Notes: a model not told the origin generated them from the letters alone. A stretch of DNA of 52,439 bases from Candidatus Poribacteria bacterium (GCA_022394775.1 JAGFCB010000050.1:1-52439), one strand, 5' to 3'. Positions 18,238 through 27,094 are shown, counted from the first letter of the stretch. Numbers and translations are program-made.

Positions 18238-18864
18238 TTAGGATTGTTGCTGTGTTGTAACGACGACGCGCCGCATCTCGCCATCACCTTGGCTATAAGT
18301 GAACACGACATCGTCTTCTTTTAAGGTGACATGAATGATGCGCCGGTCGCGTGCAGACATCGGTGCGAGAACGACATCCCGATCCGTATATTTGACTTTC
18401 TCTGCGACTTCGTGTGCCATTTCAACGAGCCGTTCCTCCCGACGTTTCCGATAGCCTTGTGTATCAACAAACACCCGTCTTTTGACGAGAGACGCTTTAT
18501 TAACGATACAATTAAGAATCCGTTCAATGGCATCCAGCGTCTGTCCGTGTTTTCCGATGAGCAAGGCAGGCGTTTCTGTAAGGATATTCAGATGTGTGCT
18601 TCCGTCAACGAATTCGGTCTCAATTTCGGCATCAATCTGCATCCGGTTCAGCATCTCCTTCAGAATCGTCTCTGGCGCAGTAGAGACATCTTGCTTGAGC
18701 GTGGCTCGGACCTTCGCCGGCTTCGCACCGAAATTCAGGATACCCTTGGTGGGTTCACTGACGATGTCGATTGTAACTTGCTCGCGAGTCGCTTCGAGTT
18801 CGTTGAGTGCCAGTTCAATTGCTTCCTCCACTGTGTCGCCTTCGGCTTCAATATAGTGTTGCAC
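18238..18864 (-). CDS. khpB: Jag/KhpB RNA-binding protein (Jag-N, KH, R3H)
   Basis: The 208-residue protein has a Jag-N domain (residues 1-52, AEGDTVEEAIELALNELEA), a KH domain with the GKHG loop (LIGKHGQTLDAIERIL) and a C-terminal R3H domain (APMSARDRRIIHVTL). The family binds RNA together with KhpA and influences cell elongation in Gram-positive bacteria. It starts at GTG (18864); AGGAGG lies nine bases upstream, and no nearby ATG competes. It sits 58 bases after yidC, as in many bacteria. Confidence 0.92.
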   Translation of the reverse strand: MQHYIEAEGDTVEEAIELALNELEATREQVTIDIVSEPTKGILNFGAKPAKVRATLKQDVSTAPETILKEMLNRMQIDAEIETEFVDGSTHLNILTETPALLIGKHGQTLDAIERILNCIVNKASLVKRRVFVDTQGYRKRREERLVEMAHEVAEKVKYTDRDVVLAPMSARDRRIIHVTLKEDDVVFTYSQGDGEMRRVVVTTQQQS

Positions 18865-18922
18865 AGATTAAATCCTCCTAATATTTTTAGAGTCCTGGCA
18901 GTGAAGTCGCTGATGCGTTTTA

Positions 18923-20770
18923 CTACGATTTGGCGTTGTTCCGTTTTTTCGTATCTGCTGTTGTGACGGGTTCCTCGTCAGTAGCGTTCCGGTTTTGTAT
19001 GTATTGCTGTGCTATCGTGAATACATTGTTGCACAACCAATACAATACGAACCCCGATGCCCAATTGTAGAAAATAAAGATAAAGATGAGCGGCATAAAT
19101 TGCATTAATTTCGCTTGCATGTTATCCGTCGTGGGTGTCATATTGCCGACAAATTTCTGTTGGAGCCACGTTGTGAGACCGTTTATGATCGGTAATAAGC
19201 GGATAGCGTCTATCTCTGTCACAAGCAAGGGTATCGTGAACCCCAGCTCAACTAAAGTGTCTGGTGCAGAGAGATCATCAATCCAAAGCAAGAACGGTGC
19301 CCCGCGCAACTCTACCGCGCTTCCGAGGAGTGCGAAGAGTGCCCAAAAGATCGGGATTTGTGGGAGCCACGGGATACAACCGCCTAACGGGTTGACACCA
19401 TTATCTTTGTAGAGGCGCATTGTTGCGCGATTGAGTTTCTGCGGATCATCCCTGTATTTCTCCTTCAATTCCAGCAGCTGCGGTTGCAGTTTCTGCATCT
19501 TCTTCATGGAATTGTGCGCTTTACGCGTGAACGGATAGGAGACTAACTTCACTAAAGCGGTCAGCAGGATAATCGCGAGTCCATAGTTTCCAAAGACAGC
19601 GTGTAACCCTTTGAATACCCAGAGCATCCCCCATGCGATGGGCCAGAAGAACCCGAAGTCAATAATTTTGGAGAGACGCAGCGGATCGTCTGGCGCGTTT
19701 GGCGTTTCAATGCTCTTTAGAATCGTATCATCTTTCGGTCCGACGTATAGCCGGAAGGTATGCATATCTTTCTGCTGAGGTTCGAGGTAAAAACTTCGCA
19801 ATACGAGCGAGGCTGTGTCCGTCGGTGCGGTAACAGAAATATCTGTTACGGCGTTTGTTTGCGGTGTCTCCGTGAGTTTATATGTCGCTGCGAGTTCGGG
19901 GTCCGGGATCAGTAGCGCACTGAAATACTGGCTATCCATCCCCGCCCAAAGCACCGTTGCCAAGGCTTGCTCATCCTTCAATTTGCGTTGCGGTTTCCCC
20001 TCACCGATATAAGCCTTCGCGCCCTCTTTACCACGTCTGCCGCGTTTGCCGCTCCGCTTTTCGTGCGGGAGGAGATCGGCGTTGATACCGCGCCCCCACT
20101 GGAGTTCATATCCATTTGCGACTTCAGTACCGCCCATAAGTAGCGGCTGATCAGAAACGTTTTGGAAGGCTACCGCCATATCAAGGAAATAGGTATTCGG
20201 GTTGAAAGTGAACTGCTTTGCGACCCGAAGTTTTTCTCCGATCGTCGTTGTAAATGTAAGCGTTTCGGGACCCGCTCCGTTTGTAATATCGATTTCGGAT
20301 TTATCCGCCGTCCACGTCGCGCGAAGCGCGTCAAGTTGTATCTGTGAATTCGCGAACCGGAGCGCGAGGCAGTTCAGCGCGTTCTCTGGAATCAGGTTCA
20401 AGGGTGCATTCTCGGCATCTGAGCGGTCAGGAAAATGGCTGAGTTGCCACCGCTTGGCAATTGCGAGTTTCTCATTAAAGACGATACGATAGTTATCGGT
20501 TTGGACGTTGATCTTTCTATCTTCTGGACTCTCTTCAACGGCTGTCCAGAGGTCTGGACTGATCGGTGTATCGGCACCTTGAGGTGTTGCCTGCGTTGTG
20601 GGATCAATTGGTATTTCGCCTGCACCCGGTGTTGTGGGTGTCTCCTGTGTTATTGGCGTTTCGCCCGGTTCAGGGACAGTGCGATCTTTGAGCATATAAT
20701 GACTGGCGACTTGCCATCCAATGATTACGATAACCATTAGAACCAATGCCAGGATGTAACGTGCGCCCAT
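18923..20770 (-). CDS. yidC: Membrane protein insertase
   Basis: YidC inserts and folds inner-membrane proteins, alone or with SecYEG. The 615-residue protein has an N-terminal membrane anchor (residues 4-24), a Pro/Thr-rich linker, a large periplasmic beta domain (about 90-365) and the conserved C-terminal insertase core with five membrane segments, including YPFTRKAHNSMKKMQKLQP and a coiled cytoplasmic loop (ELKEKYRDDPQKLNRATMRLYKDNGVNPLGG, seen here in parts). The periplasmic-domain architecture is the Gram-negative type. The ATG at 20770 follows AGGAG. An unusual basic patch (KRSGKRGRRGKEG) occurs within the periplasmic domain. Confidence 0.95.
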   Translation of the reverse strand: MGARYILALVLMVIVIIGWQVASHYMLKDRTVPEPGETPITQETPTTPGAGEIPIDPTTQATPQGADTPISPDLWTAVEESPEDRKINVQTDNYRIVFNEKLAIAKRWQLSHFPDRSDAENAPLNLIPENALNCLALRFANSQIQLDALRATWTADKSEIDITNGAGPETLTFTTTIGEKLRVAKQFTFNPNTYFLDMAVAFQNVSDQPLLMGGTEVANGYELQWGRGINADLLPHEKRSGKRGRRGKEGAKAYIGEGKPQRKLKDEQALATVLWAGMDSQYFSALLIPDPELAATYKLTETPQTNAVTDISVTAPTDTASLVLRSFYLEPQQKDMHTFRLYVGPKDDTILKSIETPNAPDDPLRLSKIIDFGFFWPIAWGMLWVFKGLHAVFGNYGLAIILLTALVKLVSYPFTRKAHNSMKKMQKLQPQLLELKEKYRDDPQKLNRATMRLYKDNGVNPLGGCIPWLPQIPIFWALFALLGSAVELRGAPFLLWIDDLSAPDTLVELGFTIPLLVTEIDAIRLLPIINGLTTWLQQKFVGNMTPTTDNMQAKLMQFMPLIFIFIFYNWASGFVLYWLCNNVFTIAQQYIQNRNATDEEPVTTADTKKRNNAKS

Positions 20771-20889
20771 TGAAATTAGGTGCTCCTCATGTATATATTG
20801 TAGAACTTACGCAAATTGAGTAAATAATGGTTTAATTATGTGTGCTTGTTCACCTATTTTTTCGTAAAATTGAGGCAAACGCGTATCTG

Positions 20890-21141
20890 TTATTTCAGCG
20901 GATCGAAGCCACCCGGATGATACGGATGGCATTTTGAAAGTCGTTTAAGTGTTAGCCAGCACCCTTTAAGCGTTCCGTACCGTTTTAAAGCCGCAAGCGC
21001 GTATTGCGAACACGTAGGGTAGAAACGGCACGAAGGTGGGAATAACGGTGAGATAAAACGTCTATAAAATCGGATCGGGTATGCGAGGATCGTTGTTCTG
21101 CCCGATACGGCTTCTGATTCCTGAGTTTTATGCGGCTTCAT
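20890..21141 (-). CDS. yidD: Membrane protein insertion efficiency factor
   Basis: The 83-residue protein matches Yid[29 protein letters not shown], with the conserved Cys pair, followed by [22 protein letters not shown]. YidD is an amphipathic, membrane-associated helper of YidC-dependent insertion. The ATG at 21141 overlaps the 3' end of rnpA by 14 bases, as often seen. An upstream start at 21207 would add 22 residues that have no counterpart in the family. Confidence 0.92.
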   Translation of the reverse strand: MKPHKTQESEAVSGRTTILAYPIRFYRRFISPLFPPSCRFYPTCSQYALAALKRYGTLKGCWLTLKRLSKCHPYHPGGFDPLK

Positions 21142-21538
21142 GTCTTTTTGCTGATGCTTGCAATGTGGCACGCGGGTGTTCCTCTTCTGCCTTGCGGGTC
21201 GAATCATTTAAGATTGACGCTTTTCGGAACAGGTCGGACAATCTACCTTCTGCTTCGTGGCATGTCAGTTGACAGGCGGGTGTCCTGCCGACGACGACAA
21301 TATCATATCCTGTTTTTAGCCGTGGACGTAATTGCCGAAACGCTTCACGAATTAATCTTTTGACGCGATTCCTCTGGACGCTCTTTCCGACTTTCTTACT
21401 GGCGGTTATCCCCAACCGGAGGTAATTGAAACGGGTGTGGTATACGTATATCACGAAGTAGCGATTCCAATACTTACTGCCCTTCTGATAGGCGCGCTGG
21501 AATTCCCAGCGTTTTTTCAGTTTTGTGGGATCTTGCAT
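21128..21538 (-). CDS. rnpA: Ribonuclease P protein component
   Basis: RnpA is the protein subunit of RNase P, which trims the 5' end of tRNAs. The 136-residue protein has the family signature [27 protein letters not shown], given here in parts as [10 protein letters not shown] and [13 protein letters not shown], and the aromatic RNA-binding face [17 protein letters not shown]. The last 30 residues are polar, extended and unconserved. It overlaps yidD. Its start lies only three bases after the stop of the HNH gene, where rpmH is usually found. Confidence 0.93.
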   Translation of the reverse strand: MQDPTKLKKRWEFQRAYQKGSKYWNRYFVIYVYHTRFNYLRLGITASKKVGKSVQRNRVKRLIREAFRQLRPRLKTGYDIVVVGRTPACQLTCHEAEGRLSDLFRKASILNDSTRKAEEEHPRATLQASAKRHEAA

Positions 21539-21541
21539 AGT

Positions 21542-22048
21542 TTAGTTGATATACAGATATTTTCTCCACGATGGGTGGCACCCGCGAAAATGGCGGTTGA
21601 GTTGTAAATACGTTAAGATTGATGGCGTTTTCGGTTGACGGGCAAGTTTCAAGCGCGTCTCGTAGAGCAGACTATTGCCCTTTTTGTTATTACATTTCTT
21701 GCAGGCTGTTACGACGTTTTCCCATGTCGTCTCGCCGCCGCGAGAAATCGGGACAACATGGTCGAGTGTGAGATGCACGGTCGGAAACTCGTTATAACAG
21801 TATTGGCATATATACTGATCACGGACGAGGACATTCCTTCGTGAAAATTTGACGACACTCCGCGGGACGTGAACATACCTCACCAAACGGATGACATGCG
21901 GCACTTTTATCGCAGCACTTGGGGAATTGATTTCGACATCTGAGACTTCTTCCGTCTGTGCGGTGCCTTTGAAAACCATTTTCATAGCACGCCGGAGGTT
22001 GCAAACGTTGATCGCTTCGTAACTTGCGTTGAGTACTAAGACAGACAT
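21542..22048 (-). CDS. HNH endonuclease-family protein
   Basis: The 168-residue protein contains an HNH (McrA-like) domain: two zinc knuckles (CQYC and CKKC) enclosing LTLDHVVPISRGGETTWENVV, where His and Asn form the metal site. The N-terminus (MSVLVLNASYEAINVCNLRRA) is typical of a widespread stand-alone group found near housekeeping genes in many phyla. Substrate and role are unknown. The start is ATG 22048 or GTG 22054; GAGGAA lies upstream. It heads the rnpA-yidD-yidC-jag-mnmE transcript in place of rpmH, three bases before rnpA. Confidence 0.88.
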   Translation of the reverse strand: MSVLVLNASYEAINVCNLRRAMKMVFKGTAQTEEVSDVEINSPSAAIKVPHVIRLVRYVHVPRSVVKFSRRNVLVRDQYICQYCYNEFPTVHLTLDHVVPISRGGETTWENVVTACKKCNNKKGNSLLYETRLKLARQPKTPSILTYLQLNRHFRGCHPSWRKYLYIN

Positions 22049-22105
22049 TTCCACTTGCAGTTCCTCTAACTTGAACGATTGGCTTTACCACAATACCTCC
22101 TATGT

Positions 22106-22134
22106 ATTTTAACATATTTTTAGGCGAATTGCAA
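22106..22134 (-). promoter_or_regulatory. Sigma-70 promoter of the HNH-rnpA-yidC cluster
   Basis: On the minus strand TTGCAA (22134-22129) and TAAAAT (22111-22106) are 17 bases apart. They lie about 58 bases upstream of the HNH gene. It is the only clear promoter seen before the cluster. Confidence 0.55.
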
Positions 22135-22339
22135 CTAAATTGTAAGTGTATTCACCACCGGTCGCTATTAGCAGCACATATCTACACAGATGTCCGCCCT
22201 ACGGGGCTGGATGCTTGTCGGACACTCGCTCCTACAGAAGAGGGAACTCGGCAAAACCGAAATTAAGATACAATGGACTTGCGGTTTTGTGTATAATAAG
22301 GGATTATAAACATACACAGATACACAGAGAAGGTTCTGA

Positions 22340-23944
22340 ATGCACCATACGCTACGAAATGTTATCGTAATTTTAAGTTTTGCGTTTACTTTGAACAGCC
22401 ACACCGCTGACATCCGATTTGTGGATGTCACGGAACAGGCGGGGATCCGTTTTGAACATGCTGGCGGCATTGATCACCGTGTCGTACCGGCACTCGTTGG
22501 ATCGGGGGCGGCATGGCGCGACTACGATAACGACGGTAGACTCGATCTCTACATCGCTAACAGTGCATTGGTACGACCGGCACCGGACGCGGTGCTTCCA
22601 AAAAATGCGCTGTATCGGAACAACGGTGACGGCACTTTCACCGATGTAACCGATGCCGCTGGCGTTGGTGACACTGGATGGGGGATGGGATGCGCCTTCG
22701 CAGATTACGATAATGACGGGGATGCTGATCTCTATGTCACGAACCATAAAGCGAATCTATTCTATCGAAACAACGGCGATGGCTCCTTTAAACGCTATTC
22801 ATCTGGCGCAGGTGGGATCGGGGACACCGGCTTCGGTTCGGGGATCGCTTGGGGCGATTACGATAACGACGGTTATCTCGATCTCTACATCGGCAACTAC
22901 ATCGAATACGGCAAAGTACCACAAGGCGACGAGGTATTCTTTCCGTACGATTTCTTCGGGCAGACGAATATCCTCTATCTCAACAAAGGGGACGGTGGGT
23001 TCATCAATATCACGAATGCCGCGAAGGTGAACGGCGGATTTCATCTGACACTCGGTATCTCCGCTGCGGATTATGATGCCGATGGCGATCTGGATCTCTA
23101 TCTCGCGAACGATACCGACCAGAATATCCTCTATCGCAACGATGGCGATTTAACCTTCACGAATACGAACCGACCTGATGCCCGGAGCCGAACGGGTGAC
23201 ATCCGTAGTGGGATGGGTGTCACTTGGGGCGATTATGATACCGATGGCGATCTGGATCTCTTTGTTACGAACTGGCTCGATGAGAACAATGTCCTCTACA
23301 GGAATAACGGAGATGGCATCTTCACGGATGTCTCGGCAGAGAGTGGTATCTTTGCGTCCGGGTTAGGCAAAACATGCTGGGGAACAGCGTTTTTTGATGC
23401 GGATAACGACGGCGATCTGGATCTCTTTTTCGCAGCGGGGCATATCGATCCGGCTTCATGGGAAGCGCACGGACAAGCGGATGTCTTGCTTCAGAACAAC
23501 GGCGACGGCACTTTCACGGATATTTCCGAGGCTGTCGGGCTCCGAGTCTCTGATAGACACGGTGTCGGCAGAGGGGTCGCTGTAGCAGATTACGATGCTG
23601 ATGGCGATTTGGATCTGTTCATTGTTAATAACGGGGCAAAGCCGACGTTGCTCCGAAATGACGGTGGAAATCGCCAGCATTGGCTCCAGATTCGCACGGT
23701 CGGGACGGTGAGCAATCGGGACGGTGTCGGTGCTGTCGTTAAAGTGAGTGCGGGCGGACTGCACCAAATCCAACAGGTTACTGCAGGGGATAGCTACCTC
23801 TCACAGAGTAGCCTTGATGTCGAATTCGGGTTGGGACCTCACGAAAAAGCGGATCGGATTGTTATTCAGTGGCAGAGCGGTATCGTGCAAACGTTAAAAG
23901 ATGTCCGAGCCAATCAACGCCTTGTTGTGGTTGAGGGGGAATAG
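22340..23944 (+). CDS. Secreted FG-GAP/VCBS beta-propeller protein with ASPIC/UnbV C-terminus (CRTAC1-like)
   Basis: The 534-residue protein has an N-terminal signal peptide (residues 1-23) and then seven calcium-binding FG-GAP loops, each DxDxDGxxDL (for example DYDNDGRLDLYI, DYDADGDLDLYL, DADNDGDLDLFF), spaced to form an integrin-like propeller. Residues about 450-530 match the ASPIC/UnbV domain (NRDGVGAVVKV, GPHEKADRIVIQW). Such proteins are common on cell surfaces of marine bacteria and are thought to bind calcium and other macromolecules. It appears monocistronic. AGAAGG lies before the ATG. The repeated loops make the gene itself internally repetitive. Confidence 0.92.
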   Translation: MHHTLRNVIVILSFAFTLNSHTADIRFVDVTEQAGIRFEHAGGIDHRVVPALVGSGAAWRDYDNDGRLDLYIANSALVRPAPDAVLPKNALYRNNGDGTFTDVTDAAGVGDTGWGMGCAFADYDNDGDADLYVTNHKANLFYRNNGDGSFKRYSSGAGGIGDTGFGSGIAWGDYDNDGYLDLYIGNYIEYGKVPQGDEVFFPYDFFGQTNILYLNKGDGGFINITNAAKVNGGFHLTLGISAADYDADGDLDLYLANDTDQNILYRNDGDLTFTNTNRPDARSRTGDIRSGMGVTWGDYDTDGDLDLFVTNWLDENNVLYRNNGDGIFTDVSAESGIFASGLGKTCWGTAFFDADNDGDLDLFFAAGHIDPASWEAHGQADVLLQNNGDGTFTDISEAVGLRVSDRHGVGRGVAVADYDADGDLDLFIVNNGAKPTLLRNDGGNRQHWLQIRTVGTVSNRDGVGAVVKVSAGGLHQIQQVTAGDSYLSQSSLDVEFGLGPHEKADRIVIQWQSGIVQTLKDVRANQRLVVVEGE

Positions 23945-24027
23945 TACTCAGTTTTCAGGTAATCTGAATTGCGGATTTTGGAGTCAGGATTCGGAAAACC
24001 CCTACAAAAGAGATAACAGAAAAAAAT

Positions 24028-24056
24028 TTGACATTGAAACGCAAATTTGTTACTCT
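24028..24056 (+). promoter_or_regulatory. Sigma-70 promoter of the malectin-like pair
   Basis: TTGACA (24028-24033) and TACTCT (24051-24056) are spaced by 17 bases. They are 51 bases before the first of the two paralogous genes. Confidence 0.6.
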
Positions 24057-24107
24057 TAAGACAAACGCATATTTTATGCGCAATTTAATTAATTTAAGGA
24101 GAAAACC

Positions 24108-24758
24108 ATGCAACGAAACCTATTACTGATTGTTATCCTTACCGCATTTGCTGCGGTAACGATCATCTACGATGCTCAACCTGCCGAAGAAATTCGGGTA
24201 TGGGGCGGTAAAGTGGAGGATTTCAAAGATTCCGATGGACGGGTCTGGCACGGTGGACAGAATGAGAAAAAAGACTGGGGCGGTTGGATCGAAAAGTTGC
24301 CCCGCGTCGCAGAAGTCCGAAATCTCACGAAAGATGCTGAGAAATTAGCGAAAAAAGAGGGCTATGATACAGACCTTTTCTATGCCGTCAGTTGGGCAGC
24401 GTTTCCCGACACTGTCAAGATGGATCTGAATACCGGCAAAGGTATATTCAATGTGACCTATCTCGTCGGCGAACACTGGTCCCCGAACAATCGCGGTTTC
24501 GATATTATCATCGAAGACGAGATCGTCGAAGAGGAATATGTGACACCCGGAAAAGATGAGATCGATATTAAGCGATATGAAGGCATTGAAGTTAAAGATA
24601 AGGTGATGAACCTTGAGTTCGCTGGTAACCCCGACACGGGTGCTGGTGATCTCAATGCAATGTTCAGCGGTATAGAGGTTATTCCTGCATTAGCCGTTGA
24701 CCCGCAGCAGAAACTCACGACAACGTGGGGCGCGCTGAAATTGATGCGCGAAAACTAA
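24108..24758 (+). CDS. Secreted malectin-like domain protein, copy 1
   Basis: The 216-residue protein has a signal peptide (1-26, ending QPAEE) and a single domain with malectin-like features: WGGKVEDFKDSDGRVWHGG near the start, FDIIIEDEIV in the middle and GAGDLNAMFSGIEVIP at the end, matching the usual closing segment in which a residue pair precedes I-E-V. Malectin-type domains bind carbohydrate. The last 16 residues carry QKLTTTWGALK. The next gene is a close paralogue 21 bases downstream, so this is a tandem duplication. The assignment is by pattern only. Confidence 0.7.
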   Translation: MQRNLLLIVILTAFAAVTIIYDAQPAEEIRVWGGKVEDFKDSDGRVWHGGQNEKKDWGGWIEKLPRVAEVRNLTKDAEKLAKKEGYDTDLFYAVSWAAFPDTVKMDLNTGKGIFNVTYLVGEHWSPNNRGFDIIIEDEIVEEEYVTPGKDEIDIKRYEGIEVKDKVMNLEFAGNPDTGAGDLNAMFSGIEVIPALAVDPQQKLTTTWGALKLMREN

Positions 24759-24779
24759 CAACAGATGGAGGCAATTTCG

Positions 24780-25427
24780 ATGAGACTTTTTGGTATTTTA
24801 ACAGCACTGTTTTTGGTAGTAATGCTCGCCGTACCGACGTTGCTACCCGCAGAAGAATTCCGTGTATGGGGCGGTAAGACAGATGATTTCACCGATTCAC
24901 AGGGTCGCGTCTGGAACGGGGCACAGCAGACAGATCAATCATGGGGCGGTTGGGTTGAAAAGGAACCGCGAGTCGCTGAAGTCAAAGAGTTGACGGCGGA
25001 TGCAGAAGCACAAGCGAAAGATGCAGGCTACGATGTGGATCTCTTCTATGCTGTGAGTTGGGCGCAATTCCCTGACACAGTTAAGTATCAGTTCAAGACT
25101 GGGAACGGTTTTTTTGATGTGACCTATCTCGTCAGTGAACACTGGTCGCCAGAAAACCGTGGTTTCGATATTTTCATTGAAGAGGAAAACGTCGAGCCGC
25201 TCTACGTTACACCCGGCAGACATGAGATTGATATCAAGACCTATCCGGGGATTGAGGTGAGCGATGGTGCGCTTGATCTCAACTTCGCTGGAAATGAGGA
25301 GACCGGTGCAGGCGATCTAAACGCGATGTTTAGTGCGTTGGAGGTTGTGCCTGCTGCGAGCACTGATGTGGATCCGAAGCAGAAACTCACAACAACGTGG
25401 GGCGCGCTGAAAAATATTCGTCAGTAA
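24780..25427 (+). CDS. Secreted malectin-like domain protein, copy 2
   Basis: The 215-residue protein is colinear with the preceding gene: signal peptide (1-23), FRVWGGKTDDFTDSQGRVWN, SEHWSPENRGFDIFIEEE, GAGDLNAMFSALEVVP and a C-terminal QKLTTTWGALK identical to that of copy 1. Charged surface residues differ most between copies, which could mean different ligands. The ATG at 24780 was chosen because GGAGG at 24767-24771 precedes it; an in-frame start at 24765 lies upstream of that site. A good terminator follows. Confidence 0.7.
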   Translation: MRLFGILTALFLVVMLAVPTLLPAEEFRVWGGKTDDFTDSQGRVWNGAQQTDQSWGGWVEKEPRVAEVKELTADAEAQAKDAGYDVDLFYAVSWAQFPDTVKYQFKTGNGFFDVTYLVSEHWSPENRGFDIFIEEENVEPLYVTPGRHEIDIKTYPGIEVSDGALDLNFAGNEETGAGDLNAMFSALEVVPAASTDVDPKQKLTTTWGALKNIRQ

Positions 25428-25443
25428 AATACGCACCAAATGT

Positions 25444-25482
25444 AAAAAAGCCCGCGGTACTCTCGTTACCGTGGGCTTTTTG
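25444..25482 (+). terminator. Rho-independent terminator after the malectin-like pair
   Basis: AGCCCGCGGTA pairs with TACCGTGGGCT (one wobble) around a short loop, with an A-run before and a T-run after. It may therefore act in both directions, on this operon and on the convergent isochorismatase-like gene. Confidence 0.8.
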
Positions 25483-25499
25483 TTTGTATGTAGCCGCCA

Positions 25500-25588
25500 G
25501 CAGTCAGCAAAAAAGCGTTAGGTTCATCAGAAACCTTTCAACTGACCGCTGACAGGTTTTTCGCAGAAAAACCGCCCTGACCGCTTAT
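25500..25588. repeat. Dispersed repeat with GGTTTTTC hairpin, copy 1
   Basis: A CAGTCAGC / CAACTGACCGCTGAC block is followed by the hairpin GGTTTTTCGCAGAAAAACC (25555-25573) and the tail GCCCTGACCGCT. Equivalent hairpins occur at 32214, 39799 and 50090. It ends just beyond the stop codon of the isochorismatase-like gene. Confidence 0.75.
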
Positions 25589-25590
25589 GG

Positions 25591-26373
25591 CTACTCAATC
25601 TTCGGGGTCGTTAAATCACCGCTCAAGATTGTGGGACACCAGAATTTCTCAATGTATTCAATGATTAACTGCGTTCCCTCCTCATGACTGACATACGGGG
25701 GTTTGAACGGGTTGTACATCGCATCCGTGAGGTCGCGTGCGAGAACAGCGTTAAACCCCCAACGCACCATCTGCTTAATCGCGAATGAGCGTCCAAGCAC
25801 ACACATATTCGTATGAACACCCATAAAGATGATGTTCTTGATGCCTTTATGATGAAATAGGTTATAGACCTCCTGCCCGTTGTCGCTAATCGCGTCTTCA
25901 TCAGCGATGTCGATGACAGGATGCTGACGGTGCCACGCTTTGTAGCTTTCAGCCTCACCCGTATCCGAGCCGCCATCAGAAGCATCAACGGGTAGCGGCG
26001 GATCGGACATTTCGCGCTCAGCGGGCGGATCGGCATGTGGAAGATCGAGCACTGTGCGGCGCGCCGGGTGTGCCTCGTAAAAATCCATAGTATCAGAGGG
26101 CGCGTGGATAATCTGTATACCGCTTTGTCTTGCGCGTCCAAGCACGATATTCATCCGGGGTGCCATCACATTCACGCGCTCTGTCGCCCCCCAAGACCAA
26201 TGTTCGTTCCACATATCAATGACGACGATAGCGGTTTCAGAGAGGTTCCAATCGACCTCTTCTTCGATAACGCGCCACCCGTTTCTGCCGACGGTGCGTG
26301 CTTCCTGTCGACGGGTTGAAAGTGACAAGGTTCCAGTCGCTGAAAAGGTATGGCTTAAGAGGTTAAGTAGCAT
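25591..26373 (-). CDS. Isochorismatase-like cysteine hydrolase
   Basis: The 260-residue protein has the isochorismatase/nicotinamidase fold: catalytic Asp in AIVVIDMWNEHW and catalytic Cys in FMGVHTNMCVLGRSF, with the non-proline cis-peptide region just before the Cys. The family hydrolyses amides or vinyl ethers; the substrate is not evident. An insertion rich in Asp, Pro and Ser (about 130-165) is longer than in simple nicotinamidases. The start at 26373 was chosen since AAGGAG lies nine bases upstream; longer starts would lie within rimI. It overlaps rimI by 11 bases, so it is translationally coupled to it. Confidence 0.85.
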   Translation of the reverse strand: MLLNLLSHTFSATGTLSLSTRRQEARTVGRNGWRVIEEEVDWNLSETAIVVIDMWNEHWSWGATERVNVMAPRMNIVLGRARQSGIQIIHAPSDTMDFYEAHPARRTVLDLPHADPPAEREMSDPPLPVDASDGGSDTGEAESYKAWHRQHPVIDIADEDAISDNGQEVYNLFHHKGIKNIIFMGVHTNMCVLGRSFAIKQMVRWGFNAVLARDLTDAMYNPFKPPYVSHEEGTQLIIEYIEKFWCPTILSGDLTTPKIE

Positions 26374-26842
26374 CGGTGTCTGCTCCTTTACGAAAGACGT
26401 AAGCGTCTTTGTAGCGTCCATAGTAGTTTTTTCGGATCCCACAGATACGGAACCCAAATTGTCGGTAGAGATACTGTGCCGGTAAATTGCTGACAGCGAC
26501 TTCCAGAAACACCTCACGTTCTGCATCTGCCCGCATCATTTCCAATGCTGAGATAAGCAGATATTTGCCGATACCTTGCCGTTGATAAGTAGGTGGTACG
26601 GCGATGTTCAGGATATGTGCCTCTTCATGAAGGATGTTGAACACTATATAACCGACGACAGTGTCCTCGCGGCGTGCGACGTAAAAATATTCATACGACC
26701 GAGGTCGTTTCAAGCACAATGTAAAGTATGTTTTGCTCCAAGGGTTCTCAAAACATTGGTTCTCGATTTCTAAGACCTGTTGGAGGTCATCTGCTTGCAT
26801 CGGTTCAAATGTGAGGGTTTGGAGCGGGTTTTCGGCTGTCAT
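26363..26842 (-). CDS. rimI: Ribosomal-protein-alanine N-acetyltransferase (GNAT)
   Basis: The 159-residue GNAT protein has the acetyl-CoA-binding loop QRQGIGKYLL and the RimI-like segments ENQCFENPWSKTYF, ILNIAVPPTYQRQGIG, and NLPAQYLYRQFGF with RKNYYG after it. RimI acetylates the N-terminal Ala of ribosomal protein S18. The ATG at 26842 is preferred: an upstream ATG at 26896 overlaps the promoter's -10 region. No ribosome-binding site is visible. It precedes the isochorismatase-like gene in one transcript, an uncommon pairing. Confidence 0.88.
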   Translation of the reverse strand: MTAENPLQTLTFEPMQADDLQQVLEIENQCFENPWSKTYFTLCLKRPRSYEYFYVARREDTVVGYIVFNILHEEAHILNIAVPPTYQRQGIGKYLLISALEMMRADAEREVFLEVAVSNLPAQYLYRQFGFRICGIRKNYYGRYKDAYVFRKGADTDAT

Positions 26843-26886
26843 TGCGATAAATGCGTGTAGGACTCTGTTTGTAAAAAGATAGTGAG

Positions 26887-26915
26887 AGTATAGCATATTG
26901 TGGAATTGGTGTCAA
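26887..26915 (-). promoter_or_regulatory. Consensus sigma-70 promoter of rimI
   Basis: On the minus strand TTGACA (26915-26910) and TATACT (26892-26887) are separated by exactly 17 bases. The start of transcription should lie near 26880, giving a leader of about 38 bases. Confidence 0.75.
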
Positions 26916-26924
26916 TTGGTTGTC

Positions 26925-27014
26925 AGTACACAGTCGTCAGTTGTCAGTACTCAGTTAAAGAGACGCTAATTGATCAGAACACCTCTTAACTGAAAACTGA
27001 CAACCAATAACCAT
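26925..27014. repeat. Dispersed CAGTT/AACTG repeat
   Basis: Runs such as CAGTCGTCAGTTGTCAGTA and, inverted, CTTAACTGAAAACTGACAA lie between the divergent promoters of rimI and the aminotransferase gene. The two halves are roughly complementary and could fold together. No GGTTTTTC hairpin is present in this copy. Confidence 0.6.
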
Positions 27015-27024
27015 TGTCAACTCA

Positions 27025-27053
27025 TTGATTTTTTTCGGAAAGTCTGTTATAAT
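27025..27053 (+). promoter_or_regulatory. Sigma-70 promoter of the aminotransferase operon
   Basis: TTGATT (27025-27030) and TATAAT (27048-27053) are separated by 17 bases. They are 41 bases before the ATG. Confidence 0.7.
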
Positions 27054-27094
27054 TCACTTATTCAGGGAAATCTGTCTACAAGAAGGAGCGCATT

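Noticed and set aside
21819..22115. 98-codon frame upstream of the HNH gene
   Set aside because: It overlaps the HNH coding sequence in another frame and has no recognisable features.
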